Assembly (NCBI RefSeq): GCF_020833685.1
Contig: NZ_JACKZY010000004.1
Span: forward strand, 124,001 to 188,000
Reading direction: 5' to 3'
Source: Nitratireductor sp. B36
Lineage (GTDB): Bacteria; Pseudomonadota; Alphaproteobacteria; Rhizobiales; Rhizobiaceae
DNA length: 64,000 nucleotides
Shown here: positions 35,630-44,096 of the stretch, in pieces
How positions within the stretch are numbered: position 1 is the stretch's first letter
How the letters are laid out: each line of letters begins with the position of its first letter
Program-made: the position numbers and the translations under genes
The notes under the pieces: model-generated
Seen by the model: only the letters and a program-made list of their open reading frames with translations
Databases searched by the model: none
What the model was told of the DNA's origin: nothing

Positions 35630-36004
35630 TCAGGCCGGCGTTGCCAGAATGCTCGGCATGACGAGGACGGGGATAACCTCATCCACCTCGCCGTCAGCCA
35701 TGGCGATGGCAGCCACACGGACCACGGTGCCGGTGACCGGCGTTGCCTCGACACCACGGCCTTCGGCATCGCTCGTCAGCGGATCGCCGAACGACACCGT
35801 CCCGCCGAGCTTCAGCTCTGCCCAACCCACCTGTGTCAGGTCGACCATGCTGCCGGCCTCTGCGCCCATTGCATTGCTGATGCCGATGGAGGGATCGGTG
35901 TTGGCCGAGGCGGTGTTGACCTCGCCGTCAGCGGCGGCGGATACGATGCGATTGCCGGCGACGATCAGCGCGGCACGGAAGCTCTTGATAAGCAGCGGGG
36001 TCAT
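35630..36004 (-). CDS. DUF2190 capsid decoration/cement protein
   Basis: 124 residues. DUF2190 beta-barrel family: ALIVAGNRIVSAAADG, an internal DLTQVGWAELKLGGTVSFGDPL region, and VVRVAAIAMADGEVDEVIPV. Such proteins sit on or between capsomers. Overlaps the protease stop by 4 bases and precedes the capsid gene by 29 bases. Confidence 0.8.
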   Translation of the reverse strand: MTPLLIKSFRAALIVAGNRIVSAAADGEVNTASANTDPSIGISNAMGAEAGSMVDLTQVGWAELKLGGTVSFGDPLTSDAEGRGVEATPVTGTVVRVAAIAMADGEVDEVIPVLVMPSILATPA

Positions 36005-36615
36005 GCGCGCTTCTCCTTCTTGTCTTTCACCGCGAAGACCGCCTCGAAATAGGAGAGCGTCACGCCTGCGGCGCGCTGCTCTGCCTGGTACCGGGTGGCC
36101 TCAGCCGCGAGTGCGGTTGCGTCGACTTCCTCTTCCTCGGTCTCGGCAGCTTTCTCTCCCAGCCGGGATGGCTCGCAGATGACCGGAAGCGTGGCAGCCA
36201 GCGCCTTGAACCGCTCAAGACCGCCATCGGCCTGGCACATGGCGCGATAGGTGTCGCGGGACGCTGGCGTGATCTTGCCGGCGCTCGTTGCTTCGTCGAG
36301 CGCGATATCGATATCGCGCTCGACATCCTTTTTCTGGAGGGCGGCCAGGGCCGTCTTGGTGTCCTCAAGCGACTGCTGCAGGGCCGCGACTTCGGTCTCG
36401 GCCGGCGCGTTCTTCAGGGCGGTGGTTGCGGTCTCGACTTCACCCTGCAAGGAGGCGATCGCGGCGAGCGCATCCTTGTGTGCCGCCTTCTTTGGATCGA
36501 GCTTCAGTTCCTTCAGCAGCGCCGTGCGCTCGCTGTCACGGGCTGCGATCGCGGCGAGAACTGCCTTTTCGTCAGCATCCTCGTCGAGGCCGAGCGCCTT
36601 GGCGATAGCCTTCAT
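36001..36615 (-). CDS. Nested scaffolding protein (in-frame internal start, Mu gpZ-like)
   Basis: 204 residues, same frame as the protease gene. The internal ATG at 36615 (MKAIAKALGLDEDAD) is preceded by AGGAG at a 9-base distance. The product would be the coiled, alanine-rich scaffold without protease domain, parallel to the I/Z arrangement of Mu. Internal initiation is inferred. Confidence 0.6.
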   Translation of the reverse strand: MKAIAKALGLDEDADEKAVLAAIAARDSERTALLKELKLDPKKAAHKDALAAIASLQGEVETATTALKNAPAETEVAALQQSLEDTKTALAALQKKDVERDIDIALDEATSAGKITPASRDTYRAMCQADGGLERFKALAATLPVICEPSRLGEKAAETEEEEVDATALAAEATRYQAEQRAAGVTLSYFEAVFAVKDKKEKRA

Positions 36616-37089
36616 GTCTTCTTTCTCCTGGTTGTTTGCCTCACGGCTGAGTGCGGTCATCTCTAGGGCAGGCCGATTGACGAGGCCCGCACCGAGGAGA
36701 CGCGTGATCTTTCCGTTCTTCAGGTGGTTGAACGCCGGTGAGAGGAAGCGGTACTCGCGCGCCGCCACCATGGCGGCCGCCTTGTCGGTCCACTCAACCT
36801 TGCCCCATACGGCACCGCCCCGGTTCTCGACCTGGACGATCCAACCTGCGGCCGGTGCTTCGAGCCCTTTCGTCGCCAGATGGTCCTGGGCGTGCTCGTA
36901 GTCGATCGGGAGAGGGGCGCGGTTTGACGCAAAGGCGGCAATCACTGCGTCGGGATCCGCAATCCAGCGACGGCCGTCACGCGCCTTCAGCTCCGGGCCT
37001 GCCGGAAACAGTTGCACCCACTCTGGAGCCCCGTTTATCGAGGCTGCGAGATCGGTTTTGAAAATTGCTGTTGCGGTCGCCGTGTTCAT
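36001..37089 (-). CDS. Phage prohead protease with C-terminal scaffold (Mu gpI-like)
   Basis: 362 residues from the ATG at 37089 (MNTATATAIF). The N-terminal ~160 residues are the phage I protease family, with LPIDYEHAQDHLATKG and APAAGWIVQV and the catalytic-type segment YRFLSPAF. From about residue 159 the protein is a long Ala/Glu/Lys-rich helical scaffold. A start inside the gene (36615) would make the scaffold alone, as Mu makes gpZ from gene I. It is the first gene of the capsid block; late dyad site 2 lies 36 bases upstream of its start. Confidence 0.87.
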   Translation of the reverse strand: MNTATATAIFKTDLAASINGAPEWVQLFPAGPELKARDGRRWIADPDAVIAAFASNRAPLPIDYEHAQDHLATKGLEAPAAGWIVQVENRGGAVWGKVEWTDKAAAMVAAREYRFLSPAFNHLKNGKITRLLGAGLVNRPALEMTALSREANNQEKEDMKAIAKALGLDEDADEKAVLAAIAARDSERTALLKELKLDPKKAAHKDALAAIASLQGEVETATTALKNAPAETEVAALQQSLEDTKTALAALQKKDVERDIDIALDEATSAGKITPASRDTYRAMCQADGGLERFKALAATLPVICEPSRLGEKAAETEEEEVDATALAAEATRYQAEQRAAGVTLSYFEAVFAVKDKKEKRA

Positions 37090-37124
37090 GGGCGACAAAT
37101 TGAATGCTTCGCGGTTCCGTGCCG

Positions 37125-37141
37125 CCCCTGACAATGTCAGG
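37125..37141 (-). promoter_or_regulatory. Late-promoter dyad, site 2 (upstream of protease/capsid block)
   Basis: CCCCTGACAATGTCAGG: CCTGAC and GTCAGG arms with AAT between, identical over 17 bases to site 1. It lies 36 bases before the protease ATG in the 227-base gap after the membrane cargo gene. On the minus strand an AT-rich CATTCAAT occurs at the same offset as the -10-like box of site 1. A second palindrome, CTGACGCGCGTCAG, and two copies of GGGGTGTTC 30 bases apart lie a little upstream (37171-37210). Confidence 0.6.
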
Positions 37142-37316
37142 CCGACGCATCAACTCACGATCAAATTTGAGGGGTGTTCAAAGCCCGCTGACGCGCGTCA
37201 GGGGTGTTCCGCGTGTCACTGGCCGCTTCAGGCGTCCACGCGCGCCTGTGACGCTGGAAATCGAAGGTGCCATATGGCGGCGGCAGAACGGCCAGCCAAA
37301 GGCGCTTCCTCGTTGT

Positions 37317-38069
37317 TTAACTAGATGCTGGAGATTTCAAGTCTTTCGTCGACCTTGTTTCGGGGAACCGTATATCCAGAGCCCTGCTGAGCTCCGCATG
37401 TAGCTTCTCCTCGTCGCGGTCGGGCGATAGCTTCTTAAAAAGGATCACCTGCGCAAAGATTTGACACAGGTCATGACGGGTTGGGGGTATGTAGGGGAGC
37501 TTCTCAACTCTCATTCTGCCGAAATCGTATAGGCGATCCGCTAGGTAGTAGAACGTCATTAGGTCGACGCCCATTGTGCCTCGATAGTTCATCGGCCTCG
37601 AGAACACTGGTTCACTCACTCGGGCATCAAACGCTTGCGCATGGAAAACCAACTCTTGGATGCTCTCGTATGATTGCTCGTCCACATCGACGGCACCCTC
37701 CATGAGCGTATTTAGAGCGCTAAAGGGCGGGTCAACTCTTTCTGGTGGGGCGGTTGCGATCCATTGCTCCAAACAAGCGTCAAGATAATTGTGTATCTCT
37801 TGCAGAGCATGAGGCGTACGGATACGGGCTGCCTTTGTTCTTCGTTCCCGTTCCAAACGGTGTCGCCGGCGCTCATCTAGCAACTGGCGATAGACGAACG
37901 ACGCACCAATTAGTGCTAAGCCACCAGCAATTAGGGTCTGCCATTCGTGCAGAAATGCGATGATCGCATTTTGCTTCTCGGGACCAACGAGTAATTCACC
38001 CAAAGTGCCGGCGATTTTACCGATCTGGACATGCAGTGCACCAATAATTTCAAGCAACTGTGGCTCCAT
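37317..38069 (-). CDS. Membrane-anchored cargo protein of unknown function (head region)
   Basis: 250 residues. A single hydrophobic segment near residues 45-62 (LIAGGLALIGASFVYRQL) is followed by a strongly basic stretch and then a cytoplasmic helical domain of ~170 residues with many aromatic and acidic residues. No known domain. It lies between the F-like head gene and the protease, is AT-richer than both, and has no place in Mu or P2. The N-terminal design (FLHEWQTLIAGGLAL..RQL) resembles that of the cargo gene at 47332-48126. Superinfection exclusion or defence is a guess. Confidence 0.6.
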   Translation of the reverse strand: MEPQLLEIIGALHVQIGKIAGTLGELLVGPEKQNAIIAFLHEWQTLIAGGLALIGASFVYRQLLDERRRHRLERERRTKAARIRTPHALQEIHNYLDACLEQWIATAPPERVDPPFSALNTLMEGAVDVDEQSYESIQELVFHAQAFDARVSEPVFSRPMNYRGTMGVDLMTFYYLADRLYDFGRMRVEKLPYIPPTRHDLCQIFAQVILFKKLSPDRDEEKLHAELSRALDIRFPETRSTKDLKSPASS

Positions 38070-38183
38070 CAGAACTTGAAAACCCGCAAGGGGTAGCGCA
38101 TATTCGTTTCAGGCGCGAGCCAGTTTCACCAGGACGGCCTTGCCGGATCTGTGAGGGATTGACGACCCTCCGCGCCTTTTCCC

Positions 38184-39389
38184 TCACTCGATCAGTTTCC
38201 CACGCTTCTTCGCAGCTTCGACCACATCGTCGATGTCCTTCGCACTCTTGCGATGGAACGAGGTGAGCCACCATTCCCGACCCTGATCAGTGGATTTGAT
38301 GACGACGCGCCACCATTGCTCCGATGCGATGCCGAGAAGCACGAGGCTATTGCGTGAATGAAACACGTGCTTCGGTTCAATGATCACCGATATCGCATCG
38401 CGGAAACTCTGAATGCCGAGACTGCGCTCCGGGTCATCATTGAGAATATGGGCGGCGCTGGACGGCGACAGGCGGATGGTGGAGGTTTTCGAGCCGGCCA
38501 CTTCCATGAGCTCACGGCCGAGCTGAGCGACGGGAAGGAACGCTCCTTTCGGTAGCCTTTCTTCGACAATGGCGCGCATGAGGGTGGAACCGACAATATC
38601 CTCGATAGCGACCCGGCGGCGGTTCTCGGTGAGACCCGCCAGCTTCCCATAAAGGAACTCCGACGCATTGCGGGCACGGTGCTTCCCCGGATTGCTTGCC
38701 CAGCCGGGATCGATCCCCAAGGGAACCATCTCGGTCGTTCCGCTTCGCTTGTTCTTCCAGGACCGCATGATCACCTGCGGGCCTTCCATTCCATCTTCCC
38801 AGCCGAGCCTGCGCGCCTCGCGCTCCGAGATCTGGCGCACGCCGCACTGGCAACCCCAGCCGTTGGGCGGATAGTGCGTGTTCCACCACGGATCATCGAC
38901 CGGCAGAACGATGCCGACCCAGCCTTCATGTTCCTTGCGCCGGCGCTCCGCCCGGCTGAGCGTGTAGAGAAGGAACGGCAGAAAGCGCTTGTTGCGTTGC
39001 GTGCGCTCCCATTCGCCGGCCGCATGAGCCGTGCGCGTGTTTGCCCAATAGATGGTGCGCAGCCGGCGCGGGCTTCCCAACTGGACGACTTTCAAAGCGC
39101 CGTCTTTCGGATCTTCCTGGACGTGCCGGCCCCACCAACCTTTCTGCTGAAGGATCGGCGTGAGCTGCTGCTGAAATGTCTCGAAGGGGACGCGATTGAC
39201 GATCGCGTCATCGACGGCCGACCGGATGTCTTCGAGAATGTCGTTTTCCATGGACTTGGCAACCGTCCAGGAGAAGGCGTGTTCTTCCGGTGCAACGTCA
39301 CGCCAGTCGAAGGATGGCAGCGAGCGCTTGGCCCGAAAGTATCGGACAACCTCGTCCGGGGCTGTCTTGAACAGATCGTCTGTCGACAT
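38184..39389 (-). CDS. Minor head protein F-type with C-terminal nuclease-like domain
   Basis: 401 residues. The first ~230 residues are the Mu F / SPP1 gp7 minor head family, with NTRTAHAAGEWERT and the C-x-C motif in PPNGWGCQCGVRQIS. From about residue 300 a second domain follows (STIRLSPSSAAHILNDDP ... WWLTSFHRKSAKDID), which resembles the phage barnase/EndoU/ColicinE5-like nuclease domains (PBECR2 type) that some phages join to portal-associated proteins. If so, the protein may deliver or hold an RNase. Domain 1 is firm; domain 2 is by pattern only. Confidence 0.82.
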   Translation of the reverse strand: MSTDDLFKTAPDEVVRYFRAKRSLPSFDWRDVAPEEHAFSWTVAKSMENDILEDIRSAVDDAIVNRVPFETFQQQLTPILQQKGWWGRHVQEDPKDGALKVVQLGSPRRLRTIYWANTRTAHAAGEWERTQRNKRFLPFLLYTLSRAERRRKEHEGWVGIVLPVDDPWWNTHYPPNGWGCQCGVRQISEREARRLGWEDGMEGPQVIMRSWKNKRSGTTEMVPLGIDPGWASNPGKHRARNASEFLYGKLAGLTENRRRVAIEDIVGSTLMRAIVEERLPKGAFLPVAQLGRELMEVAGSKTSTIRLSPSSAAHILNDDPERSLGIQSFRDAISVIIEPKHVFHSRNSLVLLGIASEQWWRVVIKSTDQGREWWLTSFHRKSAKDIDDVVEAAKKRGKLIE

Positions 39390-39392
39390 CCT

Positions 39393-40982
39393 CTAGCGCC
39401 CCTGGCCGATGTCTCCGAGGCCACGCGCTTTCATCGTGAGTTCTGCCAGGCGCTTGGCAAACTCGCTGCCGGCATCGCCGGACATGAGTGTGTCCAGGCC
39501 CTCACGCAGCTCATCATAGTTCCCGGCCTCTTCAATGAGGCTTCGAAGGGGCTTCAAGAGTGGGTCGAGATCCATTTGCCAATGGTTGAGCGCATCCTCG
39601 ATAAGAAGGTCCAGCTCGTCGCGTTCGTCTTCAGCAAGCGCGTGATAGCCGCCACAATGGGCGCAGGGCGTCTGTTGCCGTGCGGTGGCCTCTTCTGGTT
39701 TCTCTGGCGGCTCTTTGCCAGGCGCGCCGGCCGCTGCCGGGTGAAGGAGCTTCTCCCCCTTTTCGGGAGCCTCGAAGCCGAGCCGCTCGCGCATGCCGTT
39801 CGCACCAACCTCGAGCCCCAGCGGAACAAGCCGGTCGATGACGTCTGCCAGCGTCTTGATGTCTTCATTCTCGGTGATCGGGATTACGACAACCGGATAG
39901 CGATCCTGCGGTCCGTAGTTCAGATCGACATAGGGGCGGATCAGATCCCGGTTCATCGTCACGCAGGTCTGGCGGGCATCGGCACGGGCAATGTCGTGGC
40001 GCACATTCTCGTGCACCTCCGCCTGCGCGCGGGACGAGCCGTCATCTGTCGACATGGTCTGGCCGAGGACGCCCTTCGAAATCTGCTTGTCCAGGTAATC
40101 CGTCATCGCCGAGAACAGATTGTTCCCGGAGGAACCGCTGACCGCGACGAACTCGATGTCCATTTCCTTCGGAATGATCGCGGCCGCATCCGTGGAGATG
40201 TCACGCACCGCCTGTAGCAGAACCCGGCGATCATCCATGCTGGCGCCACGGCCGAACTTGCCGACGCGCAGCGGCATTCCGTAAACCTCAAGAAACGCCA
40301 TCCAGTCTTTGAGGCTATAGTGCTTGAACAGGAAGGCCCAAGCGACCAGGCGTGCCAGGCCGCCACGGATCGGCAGGCCGGATTTCAGCTTCGGCCTATG
40401 GATCGAGAATTGGTAGGGGGGAAGTTCCAGTCCGCGATAGTGGTCGGGATGCTTGAGGCGCAGTGTTCGGCCGTCGATCTCGTCAATCAGAAAGTGGCGC
40501 TGGTCACGCCATTCATACCGGATCGGCGACCACTCCTTGCCTGCCCGGTCCCAGATCGTCTCAACCACTGAATAGCCCTTGCCCAAGCCATCGAGCAGGT
40601 CGGCCGTGTAGTCGTCGGGAAATGCCGGTTGCTCGATCAACTCCTTGACGGCCTGGGCGATCTTCTTCGACTGAGCATCGTCACCGCCGGCGACCACGAT
40701 CGGTTCGACACCAGTTATAGCGAGCTTGCGGGTGCCGAGAACGGAGCGGTAGTGGAGGTCGCGCTCTTCCATTTCATCGGCGAGCGTGAAGAACCGATCG
40801 GGCCAGCCTCGGCCAGCCTGGTTGAGAACACTTGCCATACCAGCTGGGTCAAGGCCGGCAATGATGGTCTCGCTCCAGACGCTTCGAACGCTGCCCATAG
40901 TTGGGGCAGCGACTTCTTCTTTCAGATTGCGGGTCGAAACGGGATTGCCCCACTGGTCGATGATCCTGGGCGGACTGGCCAT
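39393..40982 (-). CDS. Portal protein (DUF935, Mu gp29-like)
   Basis: 529 residues. DUF935 portal with WGNPVSTRNLKEEV, RYEWRDQRHFLIDE, the LVAWAFLFKHYSLKDW helix and a C-terminal CAHCGGYHAL cysteine/histidine cluster that may bind metal. Forms the dodecameric vertex for DNA entry. ATG overlaps the terminase stop as TGATG. Confidence 0.92.
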   Translation of the reverse strand: MASPPRIIDQWGNPVSTRNLKEEVAAPTMGSVRSVWSETIIAGLDPAGMASVLNQAGRGWPDRFFTLADEMEERDLHYRSVLGTRKLAITGVEPIVVAGGDDAQSKKIAQAVKELIEQPAFPDDYTADLLDGLGKGYSVVETIWDRAGKEWSPIRYEWRDQRHFLIDEIDGRTLRLKHPDHYRGLELPPYQFSIHRPKLKSGLPIRGGLARLVAWAFLFKHYSLKDWMAFLEVYGMPLRVGKFGRGASMDDRRVLLQAVRDISTDAAAIIPKEMDIEFVAVSGSSGNNLFSAMTDYLDKQISKGVLGQTMSTDDGSSRAQAEVHENVRHDIARADARQTCVTMNRDLIRPYVDLNYGPQDRYPVVVIPITENEDIKTLADVIDRLVPLGLEVGANGMRERLGFEAPEKGEKLLHPAAAGAPGKEPPEKPEEATARQQTPCAHCGGYHALAEDERDELDLLIEDALNHWQMDLDPLLKPLRSLIEEAGNYDELREGLDTLMSGDAGSEFAKRLAELTMKARGLGDIGQGR

Positions 40983-42631
40983 CAGAAGAGACCTCCCTTG
41001 AGAGTTGGAACAAAGCCGCTGCTGGAAGCCTGTTCGAACATGTCGACGCGTTCGTCGGCGCGCTCGCCAACGGGGACGTAGGCGAACTCTTCCAGGTCGG
41101 CGCGAGAGGCGTAGTAACCGAGCGCTCCGGCAATCGCTGTGTCGCCGTGGCGATCCAGTCCGTCCGATCCTTTGAAGCGGTGATTGTCTGGCACCTTGAT
41201 GATGCCGTTCACATAGGACAGCGATTGATGATCGCGGAGCACGTCCTCGTGGCGGGGCAACAGGATCGTGCCGTCAGAGAACGCTTCGACATAAGCCGGC
41301 ATCTCTGTGCGGTACCAGCTTTCCGAGAGCTTCACCTCGACCACGGTCGCACCGTATTTCTGTGCGGCCTTCTCTGCGAGATAAGCGCCGTTGCCGGTCG
41401 CATCGAGCGCGCCGCCCACGAGACGCGGCAACCGGTCCACCACGTAGTAGAGGATCTCGCGCTGCTGATCGAAGGGCACGTTGCGCAGCTCCAGGACAAA
41501 GCAGGTGCGGCGAACGAGATCGCTCCCGATCTCCAGCGGCAGGATGACTGTCGCATCGCCCGAACGGGCAAAGTCTTCTCCAAAGACATGCGCTCTTCGC
41601 GGGTTGAGCGCTTTCAGAAGCGGGGCCAACTCGCGCTCGCAGAAGTCACGCGCATCGGCCGTCCGGACATGCTCCGGCGCATTCTTGAAGTCGTCATCAC
41701 AGACCCAGCGGACAATGGGAATGCCGGACGTCATACAGGCTTCGATCTGCACGCGGGTCAGTGCCGCGCCCTCCGCCTCGGTCGGTATGGCGTCCAGCTC
41801 CTGGCGCATTTTTGCCTTGCGTGCACCGTAGGATGCACGGATCTTCCGCTCCCATTCCGCCTCAGCCTCAGGAGACCACTCTTCACCCTTGATCAGGCAT
41901 ACGCGTTTGAACAGGCCATTCTCCACGGCCTTGGCAAACGGAACGTGATGGATGCTGTAAGGCGGCTCTCCCGTTGCGCGGACTTCGCGGATAAGTTCAT
42001 TGAACGCATTCAGAACGCCGTTGTGGGTGGAGATGATCCGGATGCGGCCGCCCCAGATCAGCAGGGCGTTGACCGCATCCAGGACGAGGCGGACATCCTT
42101 GTGGAACGCCGCCTCATCGATGACGACGACACCCTGAAGGCCGCGAATGTTGTCGGGTCTGCTCGAAAGGGCCTCGACCCTGAAGCCGGATGCGAACTGG
42201 ATGCGATACGCGGCGATGTAACCGGTGGAACCATCTTCACGCCGGTCCTCGAACATGAACTCCTGTACCGAGACCAGCTCCTTCGCCACGGTCTGCGCGA
42301 AATGCTTCACATAGCCGATGAACTCGCGGCCCTTGTCCTTGGTGTCGCCGATGTAGAAAACGTTGTCGCCACCGGCCGATCGTTTCGCGGCTGCAATCAA
42401 CGTGTCGTCAAGTGCTTCGGCAAAGGTGATGCCGGTGCGCCGCCCCTTCTCGCAGATCTTCAGGTCACTTCGATCTTCGAGCCACTCGGCTTGATGCCGC
42501 ATCAAGACACCATCGGCGAGCGCGTCGAGATCAGCAGGGATCTCCGCACCGCGCGGCAGCTCTTCCGGTAGATCATCTGGAGACCGCGGGATGACCGGGT
42601 CCACCCATTTGGTTTCCATCGGGTCAGCCAT
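40982..42631 (-). CDS. Terminase large subunit (Mu gp28-like)
   Basis: 549 residues from the ATG at 42631 (MADPMETKWVDP). ATPase part: a variant Walker A in CEKGRRTGITFAEA, Walker B in GVVVIDEAAF and a motif III with IRIISTHNG. Nuclease part: acidic residues in FGEDFARSGDATV and ALDATGNG. Packages DNA by headful from the Mu-type left end. Overlaps gp27-like gene by 8 bases. Confidence 0.92.
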   Translation of the reverse strand: MADPMETKWVDPVIPRSPDDLPEELPRGAEIPADLDALADGVLMRHQAEWLEDRSDLKICEKGRRTGITFAEALDDTLIAAAKRSAGGDNVFYIGDTKDKGREFIGYVKHFAQTVAKELVSVQEFMFEDRREDGSTGYIAAYRIQFASGFRVEALSSRPDNIRGLQGVVVIDEAAFHKDVRLVLDAVNALLIWGGRIRIISTHNGVLNAFNELIREVRATGEPPYSIHHVPFAKAVENGLFKRVCLIKGEEWSPEAEAEWERKIRASYGARKAKMRQELDAIPTEAEGAALTRVQIEACMTSGIPIVRWVCDDDFKNAPEHVRTADARDFCERELAPLLKALNPRRAHVFGEDFARSGDATVILPLEIGSDLVRRTCFVLELRNVPFDQQREILYYVVDRLPRLVGGALDATGNGAYLAEKAAQKYGATVVEVKLSESWYRTEMPAYVEAFSDGTILLPRHEDVLRDHQSLSYVNGIIKVPDNHRFKGSDGLDRHGDTAIAGALGYYASRADLEEFAYVPVGERADERVDMFEQASSSGFVPTLKGGLF

Positions 42632-43238
42632 CGTTGTTCGCCTTGCCAGTGGGCTTGTCCCGTACACCGAGGAAGTCGCGGCGCAACTGTCCAATGGTGT
42701 CTGCCGAAAGGCCGGTCTCGCGCCCAACCTTCTCGATGGCCTTTGTCGCCTTCTCTGCGAACTCCTTCTCGACCTTCTGCCGCCGCGTGGTTGAAACGGA
42801 TTGGGCGGCGGTCGCAGCGCGCAGTGCGTTCGCCAGTTCCATGGCTCCCTTTGGATTGACGCCTGCCTCACCGGCCTGCTGCAGGGTTTCGAACACGAGC
42901 GTCTTGATTGCCTCGGCCGCGATGAGCGTCAGGTCGTCAGACGCTTCTGCGTCCATGCGCTCGGAGATCGTGGCAGCAATCTCGCGGGTCTGTTCCAGGC
43001 GGCGTGACATCTGCGCCACGCGGATCGAATAGCGATTGAAGGCCGAGAAGGACGGGATGCTGAAGCCGAGGCCGGTTTCTCCCTGCAGGGCGATGAGCTT
43101 TTCCTTGAACTCGGCATAGATGTCGAGCTGCGTTCTATCCCGGCCGGCGAGCTGCTCGGCCGCCCACGAGATCGCCTCGGAACATTCCTCCGGCAGGAGG
43201 TCGATTGCCGAAAGTCGGCCACGGCCCTTGCGCGCCAT
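42624..43238 (-). CDS. Terminase small subunit-like protein (DUF3486, Mu gp27)
   Basis: 204 residues; the ATG at 43238 has GGAG 8 bases upstream. DUF3486: RGRLSAIDLLPEECSEAI, then helices with FSAFNRYSIRVAQM. Family members are the small terminase component of Mu-like phages. C-terminal half includes Lys-rich helix and DTIGQLRRDFLGV. Confidence 0.85.
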   Translation of the reverse strand: MARKGRGRLSAIDLLPEECSEAISWAAEQLAGRDRTQLDIYAEFKEKLIALQGETGLGFSIPSFSAFNRYSIRVAQMSRRLEQTREIAATISERMDAEASDDLTLIAAEAIKTLVFETLQQAGEAGVNPKGAMELANALRAATAAQSVSTTRRQKVEKEFAEKATKAIEKVGRETGLSADTIGQLRRDFLGVRDKPTGKANNDG

Positions 43239-43240
43239 GC

Positions 43241-43537
43241 TCAATGCTCCGGCGAGGGCTTCGCAATCCCCTCGATCACGATGCGCCGTTCGACGTGATC
43301 GAGACCGGCACGCGAAATGGAGGCGATGAGAACGGTGCCGGCCTCAACGAGCGTGACCGCGCCGAGTTCTTCCAGCGCCCGCAGTTGCGTGCGGACCCAG
43401 TCTCGTGAACGGCGGTGACCGAACGTGTCGAGCACGGAGGTCAGCATGGTCTCGTTCATGCGGCCGTCGGTCTGGCGCGACAGTTCCTTGAGGATGATGA
43501 GCCGGGCATCGGCCTTGGCGAAAGCAGCGTAGTTCAT
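43241..43537 (-). CDS. Mu gp26-like small winged-helix phage protein
   Basis: 98 residues. Resembles the VpaChn25_0724-type family seen between gp25 and gp27 in Mu-like phages: ILKELSRQTDGRMNETML, then RSRDWVRTQLRALEELGAV, a winged-helix pattern. Possibly DNA-binding aid to packaging. Coupled to both neighbours by overlaps. Confidence 0.75.
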   Translation of the reverse strand: MNYAAFAKADARLIILKELSRQTDGRMNETMLTSVLDTFGHRRSRDWVRTQLRALEELGAVTLVEAGTVLIASISRAGLDHVERRIVIEGIAKPSPEH

Positions 43538-43872
43538 CAGGCTCTGCTCTTGTTCTGTTCAAGCAAGTAGGCTTCGACACGCGCTGTGGTGCGTGCCGAC
43601 TGCTCGGCTGATGTGCCGATCTTTATGATCTCCGCCGACATGTCTTTCAGCGTAAGCTCCAGGCGGTGGACGGCATCCTTGTCCGGTAGATGGCGCATTT
43701 CCGTCTCGATCTCCTGGACGCGGCTCTCAAGTGCCTTGGCCGCTTCGTCCAGGTCGGCAATCTTCTTGGAATTCTGCTTTGCGCCGGACGTCAGGAAGGT
43801 CGAAACCGAGGTGCCAAGCGAGATGATGAGTGCAGTCGCCGACAGCCATGGCATGAGGTCTTGCAGATCCAT
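43537..43872 (-). CDS. DUF2730 membrane-anchored coiled-coil protein (Mu gp25-like)
   Basis: 111 residues. One N-terminal hydrophobic helix (PWLSATALIISLGTSVSTFL) followed by a coiled coil (AAKALESRVQEIETEM ...). DUF2730 family, gp25 of Mu. May belong to the lysis set rather than the head; role unproven. Confidence 0.8.
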   Translation of the reverse strand: MDLQDLMPWLSATALIISLGTSVSTFLTSGAKQNSKKIADLDEAAKALESRVQEIETEMRHLPDKDAVHRLELTLKDMSAEIIKIGTSAEQSARTTARVEAYLLEQNKSRA

Positions 43873-44096
43873 CAGCCACGCCTCCCGCGCTGACGCTCTT
43901 TTTTAGTCTGGCAGGCGAGGCATCGGTCTGCGGATGGCATGGCCTGCCGTCGCGCGGAGGAAATCGGTTCATCACAGTCGACACAGAAGGTCCGCCCCCT
44001 GGCATTCACGGCGGCGCGTGCCCGGCTGATCCCGGCATCCCGTTCCTGTGCCGTTCGCAGCTCGGCGAGTTCGAAGGCAGCATTGCCGAGCTTCAT
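43872..44096 (-). CDS. TraR/DksA-type zinc finger protein
   Basis: 74 residues from the ATG at 44096 (MKLGNAAFELAELR). C-terminal C4 zinc finger FCVDCDEPI ... RCLAC and the characteristic DARP-like helix tip replaced by ERDAGISRAR. Phage TraR-like proteins bind the RNA-polymerase secondary channel. Starts within the holin gene end (ATGA). Confidence 0.85.
   Translation of the reverse strand: MKLGNAAFELAELRTAQERDAGISRARAAVNARGRTFCVDCDEPISSARRQAMPSADRCLACQTKKERQRGRRG

Noticed and set aside
38679..42571. Long open frames on the plus strand opposite portal, terminase, cysI and other genes (up to ~500 codons)
   Set aside because: They are antisense shadows in high-GC DNA; the minus-strand proteins have clear families and motifs, the plus-strand translations do not.
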